Shown one piece after another: positions 15,675 through 22,732 of a DNA stretch of 64,000 nucleotides (positions are counted from its first letter, which is position 1; each line of letters opens with the position of its first letter). The translations under genes and the position numbers were made by a program. The notes beneath the pieces were generated by a model. The model did no database searches, had not been told where the DNA came from, and saw only the letters and a list, made by a program, of their open reading frames with translations. The stretch covers positions 4,402,001 through 4,466,000 of the forward strand of contig CP063848.1 in the NCBI GenBank assembly GCA_015277795.1, read 5' to 3'. Source of the stretch: Massilia sp. UMI-21. GTDB lineage: Bacteria; Pseudomonadota; Gammaproteobacteria; Burkholderiales; Burkholderiaceae_D.

Positions 15675-16841
15675 TTGATCAAGAAAAGCCTGCTTCCCCT
15701 CGCCCTCGGCGGCTTCGGCATCGGCATGACCGAATTCGTCATGATGGGCATCCTGCCCGATGTCGCCAATGGCCTGCGGATCAGCATTCCGCAAGCCGGG
15801 CATCTCATTACCGCCTATGCGCTCGGCGTCGTGGTCGGCGCGCCGACCCTGGTCAGCCTGATGGCGCACCGGCCGCCGCGCAGCGTGCTGATGTGGTTCA
15901 TGGCGATGTTCGCGCTGTTCAACGCGATGTCGGCCTTCGCGCCGAACTACGAGGTGTTGATGCTGTCGCGCTTCATGGCGGGCCTGCCGCATGGCGCCTT
16001 CTTCGGGGTCGGCGCGGTGGTTGCCAGCCGCCTGGCCGACCCGGGCAAGGTGGCGGCGGCCCTGGCCACCATGTTCACCGGCCTGACCCTGGCCAACGTC
16101 CTCGGCGTGCCGGCAGGCACCTGGCTCGGCCATACCATGAGCTGGCGCGCCGTGTTCCTGGTGGTGGCCGCGATCGGCCTGCTCACGGTGCTGGCGCTGC
16201 AGCGGCTGGTGCCGCACATCGCGGCCGGGGCGCGCACCAGCCTGAGGCAGGACTTGCGCATCTTCCGCAGCCCGTCCCTGTGGCTGGCGCTGGCCATCAC
16301 CTCGATCGGCACCGGCGGCTTCTTCGCTTTTTTTAGCTACATCGCGCCGCTGCTCACCGAGGTCACGCGCTTCGCGCCGTCGACCATCCCGCTGGTGATG
16401 ACCGTGGTCGGCGTCGGCATGACGGTCGGGGTACACCTCGGCGGCAGGCTGGCCGACCGCGTGCCGCCGCTCCGGGCGGTCCTGCTCCTGCTGTCCTGCA
16501 TGACCGCCCTGCTGCTGTGCAACGGCCTGTTCGCCGGCTCGCAGCCGGCCATGCTGCTGCTGGCCTTCGCCACCGGCGCCAACGCGCTGGCGCTGGGCCC
16601 GCCGATCCAGATGCTCCTGATCGCGCACTCGCGCGAGGCCGAGATGCTCGGCTCCTCGCTGGGCCAGTCGGGCTTTAATATCGGCAACGCCACCGGGGCT
16701 TTCCTGGGCGGCATCCCGCTCACCCTGGGCTATTCGTATGTCGCGCCGCAGTGGGTCGCGGCCGGGCTCGCCCTGGCGGGCGTGCTGCTGGCCTCCACCA
16801 TGCTGGCACAGGGCCGCAGTCAGGCACGCGCCGCCGCCTGA
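15675..16841 (+). CDS. AraJ-like MFS exporter
   Basis: A 388-aa, 12-TM major facilitator protein of the AraJ/DHA1 sugar-efflux type. It aligns with E. coli AraJ by memory over the start (KK-LLPLALGGFGIGMTEF), ISIPQAGHLITAYALGVVVGAP, and FPHGAFFGVGA-like (LPHGAFFGVGA) blocks. The start is TTG at 15675. The next in-frame ATG would remove the first membrane helix, so TTG is preferred although no good ribosome-binding site is seen. A TATAGT hexamer lies at 15639. Its 3' end overlaps that of the convergent cysteine hydrolase by 22 bp. The substrate is unknown. Confidence 0.85.
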   Translation: MIKKSLLPLALGGFGIGMTEFVMMGILPDVANGLRISIPQAGHLITAYALGVVVGAPTLVSLMAHRPPRSVLMWFMAMFALFNAMSAFAPNYEVLMLSRFMAGLPHGAFFGVGAVVASRLADPGKVAAALATMFTGLTLANVLGVPAGTWLGHTMSWRAVFLVVAAIGLLTVLALQRLVPHIAAGARTSLRQDLRIFRSPSLWLALAITSIGTGGFFAFFSYIAPLLTEVTRFAPSTIPLVMTVVGVGMTVGVHLGGRLADRVPPLRAVLLLLSCMTALLLCNGLFAGSQPAMLLLAFATGANALALGPPIQMLLIAHSREAEMLGSSLGQSGFNIGNATGAFLGGIPLTLGYSYVAPQWVAAGLALAGVLLASTMLAQGRSQARAAA

Positions 16842-17404
16842 GCGCCGGCGGCCGCCAGCACCTGGTCCGTGCGGACGACGGTGGCGAATTCGCCGTGCAG
16901 GCTGGCCAGCGCGGTCGCGTGCATCTGTTCGGCCGTGAAGTGACGGCCGTCCGGACCGGTCCGCTCGAAAGTGGCGCTGGCGTCGGCCACCAGCAGCGTG
17001 GCGAAGCCGAAATTGCCGGCCATGCGCGCCGTGGTCGACACGCAGTGGTCGGTGGTCAATCCCATGATCACCAGGGTCTCGATGCCGGCCGCGCGCAGGC
17101 GCGCCTCGAGGTCGGTGCCGATGAAGGCACTGTTGACGTCCTTGACGATCACCGGCTCGCCCGGCAAGGCTTGCCCTTCCGGCTTGTGGGCGTAGCCCGG
17201 CGTGCCCGGCCGGAACAGCCCGTTTGGCGAGGCCGAGCGGTGCTGGACGTGGAACAGCGGGCGCCCGGTGGCACGCCAGGCTGCCAGCAGCGCGGCAATG
17301 TGCGCCTCGGCATCCGGATTGTTGCGCTGTCCCCAGCGGGGATCGTTGAAGGCCTGCTGTACGTCGATGCTGATCAGGGCTGCGTTGGGCGGCAATGGGT
17401 TCAT
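16820..17404 (-). CDS. Isochorismatase-like cysteine hydrolase
   Basis: A 194-aa cysteine hydrolase of the isochorismatase superfamily. The catalytic triad is visible: Asp in LISIDVQQAF, Lys in VIVKDVNSAF and Cys in TTDHCVSTTARM, with the cis-peptide region just before the Cys. Start ATG 17404 has AAGGA 9 nt upstream. Members act on amides such as nicotinamide or on isochorismate; the substrate is not evident here. It is transcribed divergently from a LysR gene across about 100 bp containing a perfect palindrome, so that regulator probably controls it. Its tail overlaps the AraJ-like gene by 22 bp on the other strand. Confidence 0.88.
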   Translation of the reverse strand: MNPLPPNAALISIDVQQAFNDPRWGQRNNPDAEAHIAALLAAWRATGRPLFHVQHRSASPNGLFRPGTPGYAHKPEGQALPGEPVIVKDVNSAFIGTDLEARLRAAGIETLVIMGLTTDHCVSTTARMAGNFGFATLLVADASATFERTGPDGRHFTAEQMHATALASLHGEFATVVRTDQVLAAAGAQAAARA

Positions 17405-17486
17405 GTGAAGCTTCCTTTCGTGGTTGGAAGCGCCATCCTGCGCGCCCGGCCGGAATGCCACAACCGACATGGCGGATAATACGCAG

Positions 17487-17498
17487 CTTCATATGAAG
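17487..17498. promoter_or_regulatory. 12-bp palindrome between LysR and hydrolase genes
   Basis: CTTCATATGAAG is a perfect palindrome just ahead of the LysR start, in the divergent spacer with the cysteine hydrolase. It is a candidate operator for the adjacent LysR protein. It also contains an in-frame ATG (17493) that could be read as an alternative LysR start. Confidence 0.5.
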
Positions 17499-17510
17499 GA
17501 TTTCGATGGC

Positions 17511-18440
17511 ATGAAACTGAGCCAACTGAACATGCTGGTGGCCGTGGCCGATCATGGCAGCTTCAGCGCCGCCGCTGCGGAGCTGGGCTGCACCCAATCG
17601 CGCATCAGCCACGCGATCGCCGAACTCGAGGCAGACCTGGGCGTCGGTCTGCTGGTTCGTGGCCGTGCCGGCTCGGTGCCGACCGAGGCCGGACGGCGGG
17701 TGCTGGCCAAGGCGCGCCAGATGCTGCGCCTGGAAACCGGCCTGCGCGACGCGGCCCTGGCCGACGGCGGCCTGGCAGGCACCGTGCGCATCGCCTGCTT
17801 TCGCAGCATCGGCACCCACCTGCTGCCCCATGTGGTCGAGGCGCTGGCGCAGCGTCATCCGCGGCTGCGGGTCGAGATCGACGACGGCTGCGAGCAGCGC
17901 GCCGAGGTCACCGCCGCGCTGCAGGACGGCGTCGCCGACATCGGCATCGCCCAGCTGCCGCTGGCCGCCGCGCTGGCCTCCTATTCCTATTTGCACGACG
18001 ACTATGTGCTGGTGGTTCCCGCCGCGCTGGCCCAGGCGCGGGACGCTTCGGGTTGGCCCGCGCTTGGCGCCCTGCCCTTCATCGGCCTGGCCTGCGCCGG
18101 CGCGCAGGAGATCCTGGCGCGCTGCCGCGCGGCCGGTTTCGCGCCCGAGCCCGGCCGCACCTTGTCCAACGACACCAGCATCGCCGCCATGGTCGGGCGC
18201 GGCATGGGATATGCGATCCTGCCGCGCCTGGCCACCTTCCCGGAACCGCCCGAGGTGCGAATCCTGCCCTTGCCGCTGCCCTTGCCGAGCATGGCGCGGC
18301 GCCAGTTCGCCATCGCGGCGCTGCCGGACGTGATGCGCCGGCCCGCCGTGCGCGCCGTGGTGCGCGCGCTGCGCGAGCGCAGGCTGGCCGAGCTCACGCA
18401 GGCCGGCCGCGCCGGCATCATCGGATGGGAACAGGAATAG
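17511..18440 (+). CDS. LysR-family transcriptional regulator
   Basis: A 309-aa LysR regulator. The N-terminal winged helix-turn-helix is canonical (LNMLVAVADHGSFSAAAAELGCTQS, then RISHAIAELEADLGVGLLVR). The type-2 periplasmic-binding effector domain follows from about residue 90. ATG 17511 is chosen because the family starts directly at this helix and AAGGA lies 10 nt upstream; in-frame ATGs at 17469 and 17493 are alternatives. It faces the cysteine hydrolase gene divergently, the usual arrangement for a LysR and its target. The inducer is unknown. It ends 9 bp from the convergent HDOD gene. Confidence 0.9.
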   Translation: MKLSQLNMLVAVADHGSFSAAAAELGCTQSRISHAIAELEADLGVGLLVRGRAGSVPTEAGRRVLAKARQMLRLETGLRDAALADGGLAGTVRIACFRSIGTHLLPHVVEALAQRHPRLRVEIDDGCEQRAEVTAALQDGVADIGIAQLPLAAALASYSYLHDDYVLVVPAALAQARDASGWPALGALPFIGLACAGAQEILARCRAAGFAPEPGRTLSNDTSIAAMVGRGMGYAILPRLATFPEPPEVRILPLPLPLPSMARRQFAIAALPDVMRRPAVRAVVRALRERRLAELTQAGRAGIIGWEQE

Positions 18441-18449
18441 TCGGGCGGA

Positions 18450-19274
18450 TCAGACCAGCGCGGCGTCGCCCAGCGCCTGGGCGGTCTCGGCGGCCTCGTC
18501 GCGCAGGATTTGCAGCGTGGCCGCGTCGAGCGGCCCGGGCGCCGCATCGTCCTGCCGCTGCGGCAAGCCACCCAGCGGCGAGTCGACCAGCGCGTAGCGG
18601 TTTGCCAGCAGCAAGGTGTCGCGCAGGGTGTGCGGTTGCGGGCCAGGCACGCCGTCGCGCATGCCGCCGACGGCCTCGGCGACGTCCGCCGGGATCGCCA
18701 GCTTGCGCATGATTTCGAGGCCGGCCACGTCTTCCACCAGCACGCTCCAGTTCTCGGTATCGTCCTCGAGCAGGCCCGGGAATTCGTCGGCGCGCGACAG
18801 CAGATAGAAGCCGCCGACCTCGTGCACGATGCCGGCGAACAGCGCGGTATCGGGATCGACATCGGTGACATGGCGCGCCAGCGCCTGCGCCAGGGCCGCG
18901 ACCTGGACGCTGTGGCTCCACAATTGTTCGGCCTTGGCGCGCAGCACGCGGTCGGCGATGCGGTGGCCGAACTGGCGCACCATCAGCGCGGCGACCAGGC
19001 CGCGCAGGCGGCGGTAGCCGATGCGCAGCACGGCTGCGCGCACATTGCTCACCTGCGTCCCGCCAGCGCCGAAGGCGGCCGTGTTGGCCAGGGCCACCGT
19101 GCGCGCGGCCAACTGCGGCTCGGACAGCACCAGGCGGATCGCCTCATCCACATGGCAATCCGGATCGTCCAGCGCGACCTGCAGGCGCAGCACGGCGTTC
19201 ACGCTGGTGGGAAAGGTGATGTCCCCGCGCGCGGCCTGGGCGGCGATGTATCCGAAGGCTTCGAGTTTGTTCAC
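18450..19274 (-). CDS. HDOD-domain protein
   Basis: A 274-aa HDOD-domain protein, a degenerate relative of HD phosphohydrolases used in signalling. Typical elements are PTSVNAVLRLQVALDDPDC, LSEPQLAARTVALANTAAFG, VSNVRAAVLRIGYRRLRGL and HEVGGFYLLSRADEFP. The metal-binding HD pair of true phosphodiesterases is not evident, as is normal for HDOD. The start is uncertain: GTG 19274 (VNKLEAFG) fits the domain best, while TTG 19304 gives ten more residues. There is no in-frame ATG nearby. TATAAT on this strand at 19286-19281 lies only 6 bp upstream of the GTG, so the message could be leaderless if that hexamer is used. Confidence 0.8.
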   Translation of the reverse strand: MNKLEAFGYIAAQAARGDITFPTSVNAVLRLQVALDDPDCHVDEAIRLVLSEPQLAARTVALANTAAFGAGGTQVSNVRAAVLRIGYRRLRGLVAALMVRQFGHRIADRVLRAKAEQLWSHSVQVAALAQALARHVTDVDPDTALFAGIVHEVGGFYLLSRADEFPGLLEDDTENWSVLVEDVAGLEIMRKLAIPADVAEAVGGMRDGVPGPQPHTLRDTLLLANRYALVDSPLGGLPQRQDDAAPGPLDAATLQILRDEAAETAQALGDAALV

Positions 19275-19331
19275 AAGGGAATTATACCCCCGGCTTTCCG
19301 CCAAGCCGGCAGTAACGGGCCGGCCGCTCTT

Positions 19332-19366
19332 CCAAAAGCAAAACCCGCACGACAGGCGTGCGGGTT
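19332..19366 (-). terminator. Terminator of the BON-domain gene
   Basis: On the minus strand, AACCCGCACG (19366-19357) pairs with CGTGCGGGTT (19351-19342), a perfect 10-bp stem with a 5-nt loop, followed by the T-rich TTTTGCTTTT. It lies about 25 bp after the stop of the BON gene. Confidence 0.85.
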
Positions 19367-19390
19367 GCGCAAGGCGGCAGTACGGTCCGC

Positions 19391-20386
19391 TTACTTGTTG
19401 TCTTTGACCTTCAGCGTGCTCTTGACGCGGCTCACGCCCTCGACACCCTTGGCGACCTTCTCGGCTCGCTCGGCCTCGGCCTTGGAGTCGACGAAACCGC
19501 TCAGCATGACCGTACCCTTTTCGGTCTCGACGTTGACCGACAGCGCGCTGGTATCCGCGGCGGCGGCCAGGCCGGCCTTGACCTTGGCGGTGATCGCCGT
19601 ATCCGACATCGCGATGGCGGCGCGCTCGGTCGCGTTCTCGGTCTTGTCGGCCGCGGTCGACGCGGTGTTGCGGGTCTTGTCGCCGGCGTTCTCGGCAGCG
19701 CGCTCGGTCTTGGCGGCAGCGGCGCCGGTCACTTCCCTGGTCTTGTCGGCCACGGTGCGGGCCGCATCCTTGGTCTTTGCCACGACCGTGGCGGCGGCGG
19801 CGCGGGTCTTCTCGCCGGCGCGCTCGAGCGCGGTGTCCGGCGTACCCTTGTTCTCGACCAGGCAGGCGGTCTGGTTACCCTTCTCCTCGCACTTCGCGAC
19901 GGCCGCCGCCTTCACCGGATCCTTGGTATCGGTGGAGGCGACCAGGCCGGCGCTGCCGGCCGCGGCGGTGGCCGCGGTGCGGGTGTCACGCTCGCCACCG
20001 GCCTTGGCCAGGGCGGCGGTGCGCGCCGACTTGGCAGTGTTCATGCAGCCGTCCTTGTCGCCGCCTTTCATGGCGTCGCACTTCTCTTCGGCCAGCTCGT
20101 ATTCGGCCTCGGCCAGCTTGCGGTGTGCGGCATTCCGGTTTTCCACGGTGTTGTTGTACTTGGTGACAGCGGCAAGCTCGGCCTTTGCACGGGACACGTC
20201 GGCCTGTTCTTCGCAGACGTCCTCTTTGGTGAGCGCATCGCATTTGTCCTTCAGGACATCGTGGTCGGCCTCGATCTTGTCCATGGCCTTGCGATAGGCG
20301 GCGGTGTCGTTCTGGGCGAAGGCAGGAGCGGCGGCAATGGTGGCGCCGGCAATGGAAGCCAGCAGGGCGGCGAGCAGTCGGTTCAT
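19391..20386 (-). CDS. Exported BON-domain protein with LEA-like repeats
   Basis: A 331-aa exported protein. Residues 1-25 are a signal peptide ending AFAQ. Residues about 30-150 hold three cysteine-pair motifs (CDALTKEDVC, CDAMKGGDKDGC, CEEKGNQTAC). Residues about 170-255 are an Ala/Thr/Lys/Glu-rich amphipathic stretch with imperfect 11-residue periodicity (AAKTERAAENAGDKTRNTAS and similar), like LEA/apolipoprotein repeats. The C-terminus is a BON domain (DTAITAKVKAGL, VMLSGFVDSKAEAERAEKVA). BON proteins act at envelopes, often under osmotic stress. ATG 20386 is the first start giving a proper signal peptide. A clear terminator follows. The combination suggests an envelope stress protein; this is inference. 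Confidence 0.75.
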   Translation of the reverse strand: MNRLLAALLASIAGATIAAAPAFAQNDTAAYRKAMDKIEADHDVLKDKCDALTKEDVCEEQADVSRAKAELAAVTKYNNTVENRNAAHRKLAEAEYELAEEKCDAMKGGDKDGCMNTAKSARTAALAKAGGERDTRTAATAAAGSAGLVASTDTKDPVKAAAVAKCEEKGNQTACLVENKGTPDTALERAGEKTRAAAATVVAKTKDAARTVADKTREVTGAAAAKTERAAENAGDKTRNTASTAADKTENATERAAIAMSDTAITAKVKAGLAAAADTSALSVNVETEKGTVMLSGFVDSKAEAERAEKVAKGVEGVSRVKSTLKVKDNK

Positions 20387-20538
20387 GATGTGTCCCTTGT
20401 AATCGGTTGTTGTGATGACATCATTAGACGCTGCCGGACCCGGCAGCATCTGTGCGACAGCGAACCTTGCCGCCCACCTTTCTTGCCAGGACGGCCACGG
20501 CGAACGCACCAAAGCCGCCCGGGCAAGCCTGCGCACGC

Positions 20539-21273
20539 CTATTCGATGGCCAGCAGGCCCTTGCGCCAGAGCCCGTCCACATTGTCGAAGGGCGCCGCGG
20601 CGGCGCCGAAGACGGCATCGTCGCCCGCCAGGCGCACCCAGGCGCGCGTATCGTGGCCGCTGCGCGGTACGGCGACCTTGTCACGCACGCCAGCCAGCCA
20701 GCGGTAGACCCGCGCGTACTCGTCCGGGTTGCTGTGCCGGGTCCAGGCCAGGGCCGCCAGGTCGGCGAAGCCTTCCTCGCGGCGCGTCTCGCGCATGGCT
20801 TTCGAGGCTGCCAGCAGCGAGGCGTCCAGCGCGCGCTCCTCGCCCACCTCCACGAAGCCGGCAGGCAAGGCATGCCAGGCGCCCTGGGCATAGCGCCAGC
20901 AATGCGCGATCTCGTGCGCCGCCATTGCTTCGATCAGCGCACCCTGCTCCGCTTCGGCGATGCCGGCCAGTACGGTTTCGGCGTCCGGATTGTTGCGCAG
21001 AGACATCACCAGCTTGCAGCGCCCGCCGTCGAAGCCCATCGCCAGCGGCACGTCGCCCGGACGCGGCTGGGGCTGGACGGTGATGTCGAGCGGAAGATTG
21101 AGCTGCTGGGAGTAGGCCAGCACCGGCTCGGCGGCGCTGAGCCAGCGCTTTTCCAGCGTGGTCAGCTCGGCGGCGTGGAGCGCCGGTGCAAACAGGGTCG
21201 ATGCGAGGGTCGATGCAAGGGTCGAAACGAGCAGCGCGGCCAGTGGCGCGGCGGATTTCAGGGATGTGAGCAT
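20539..21273 (-). CDS. Exported HEXXH protein, putative metalloprotease
   Basis: A 244-aa protein with a signal peptide of about 35 residues, whose middle contains a short LAST repeat (TLASTLASTL). Residues 120-124 read HEIAH within an AMAAHEIAHCW helix. About 40 residues later comes REEGFADLAAL, which could supply a third zinc ligand as in zincin-type proteases. It matches no named family I can recall with confidence. ATG 21273 is preferred because GGGAGA lies 9 nt upstream and a signal peptide starts there; an upstream in-frame ATG at 21312 would spoil it. The neighbours (BON protein, chemoreceptor-like protein) give no clear pathway. Confidence 0.6.
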   Translation of the reverse strand: MLTSLKSAAPLAALLVSTLASTLASTLFAPALHAAELTTLEKRWLSAAEPVLAYSQQLNLPLDITVQPQPRPGDVPLAMGFDGGRCKLVMSLRNNPDAETVLAGIAEAEQGALIEAMAAHEIAHCWRYAQGAWHALPAGFVEVGEERALDASLLAASKAMRETRREEGFADLAALAWTRHSNPDEYARVYRWLAGVRDKVAVPRSGHDTRAWVRLAGDDAVFGAAAAPFDNVDGLWRKGLLAIE

Positions 21274-21377
21274 GGCGATTTCTCCCGAGGACAATGAAGT
21301 GCCTATCGGCAATTCTAGCCCGGGATGGAGGCCCGCTTTTGAGAAAATATTTCTCTCTGTTTAGAACAGCAAGCTTG

Positions 21378-22562
21378 TCAGTTTTGTCCTGCGGCGCTTT
21401 GCTCGCCCGGCAGCACCGGTCCCAGCATCGCGGCCAGGCGCTGCGCCTCGGCTTCCATGGCGGCGGCTGCGGTCGATGCCTGGAGCAGCGCCGTGGTGCG
21501 GCGCGAAGACTCGGTCGGGTCCGGCGTCCGGCCCTGCCCGGCGCCGATCGACGCCGTCACGGCGGTCACCCGGGCCACCGCGTTGGCGATGGCCTGCAGG
21601 GCCCCCGCATCTTCCATGTGCGCCACCGGACTACCGACCAGGTCGCGAATGTCCTTCACCACCGCAGTGGAACGCAGCGCCAGCGCCTGCAACTCCTGCA
21701 CGACCGCGGTATCGCCCTCGTCGGGTTCGCTGGTGCGCAGGGCCCGCGCCGCGGCGTCGAGCGCCAGGATATTGGCGCGGAAGGCCAGGCCGTCGATGGC
21801 GCCGACGATGTCGTCGACACGCTTCGGCGCAGCCACGACCGGGGCCGCCGGGGGGGCAAAGTCGAGCGGCGCGCCGGCCGCTTCCTTGCGCGGCAGCTTG
21901 CGCACCACGTACCAGGTGCCCAGCACGGCGGCGGCCACCGCCGCGGCGCACAGCAGGACGATCCACTGCGCGAAACCGGACGCCAGTGCGCGCGCGGCGC
22001 CGATGTCCTCGGCCGCCAGCTTGCCTTCGAGTTCGATGAAGCGCGTGGTACTGGCCAGCCAGTCCACGAAGGCCGGCGCCACCTGCTGCGACAGCAGCGC
22101 GGCCGCCTCCTGCGCATGCCCAGCCGCGTGCAGGGCGACCACGCGGTCGACCAGCGGACGGGTACGGCGTTCCTGCTCCTTGATGGCGGCCAGCGCCTCG
22201 CGTTCCTCGGGCAGGATGCCCGGCAGTTCGTGGAACAGCGCGTCCAGCGGCGAGGCGGCGCGCGCGTAGGCGTCGGCCAGGCTCTGGAGGCGGCCGATCG
22301 GCGCCGCGGCGGCGGCCGGGTCCGGCGCCAGCACGACGTCACGCACGGCAATGGCGCGGTCGCGTACGCTGGTGCGCAGTTCGGCCGCGTAGCGCTGCTT
22401 GATGCCGCTGACTTCATCGATACGGAACAGCAGCTGCTCGATCTGCCCCGCGCGTGCTGCCGCCAGCACGGCCAGGGCGATCATCAGGAGGACCACGGCG
22501 CCGTAGCCGATGGCCAGCCGCGCGCCGGTGGAAAGGGGCTTCGTCGTCATGTTGGGTGTCAT
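21378..22562 (-). CDS. Degenerate chemoreceptor-like membrane protein
   Basis: About 394 aa. TM1 lies at about residues 12-35, a 4-helix-bundle MCP sensor follows (to about 185), then TM2 at about 187-212. There is no HAMP domain. The cytoplasmic part is short, and its tip sequence IDGLAFRANILALDAAARALR is recognisably the chemoreceptor hairpin (normally [21 protein letters not shown]) but has lost several invariant residues and most of both signalling helices. The C-terminus ends soon after. It is probably a chemotaxis-like sensor that no longer couples normally to CheW/CheA. The start could be ATG 22562 or 22550; no strong ribosome-binding site decides. Confidence 0.68.
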   Translation of the reverse strand: MTPNMTTKPLSTGARLAIGYGAVVLLMIALAVLAAARAGQIEQLLFRIDEVSGIKQRYAAELRTSVRDRAIAVRDVVLAPDPAAAAAPIGRLQSLADAYARAASPLDALFHELPGILPEEREALAAIKEQERRTRPLVDRVVALHAAGHAQEAAALLSQQVAPAFVDWLASTTRFIELEGKLAAEDIGAARALASGFAQWIVLLCAAAVAAAVLGTWYVVRKLPRKEAAGAPLDFAPPAAPVVAAPKRVDDIVGAIDGLAFRANILALDAAARALRTSEPDEGDTAVVQELQALALRSTAVVKDIRDLVGSPVAHMEDAGALQAIANAVARVTAVTASIGAGQGRTPDPTESSRRTTALLQASTAAAAMEAEAQRLAAMLGPVLPGEQSAAGQN

Positions 22563-22732
22563 TGATGGCAAAGGGAACTGCGCCTGGGGGACGCTGATAC
22601 TTTCTCCTAAGCAATGCAGTGACTATAACATGCTCCCTGTATGGATTGACGGTGCTTTCAGTTCAAGTTAAGTAAAACCGGCGGCAGTGTTGCGTCCATG
22701 CCAATCTGCCGCCTCGCGCGCCAGCGTCCCGC

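Noticed and set aside
15662..16336. ATG-initiated frame as the start of the AraJ-like gene
   Set aside because: It is in another frame from the transporter; the correct frame opens at TTG 15675.
14862..17996. 1044-codon minus-strand frame opposite YigZ, AraJ-like and LysR genes
   Set aside because: Shadow of high-GC genes: composition is Arg/Gln/Ala/His-rich, no family motif. Only a different frame holds the real cysteine hydrolase.
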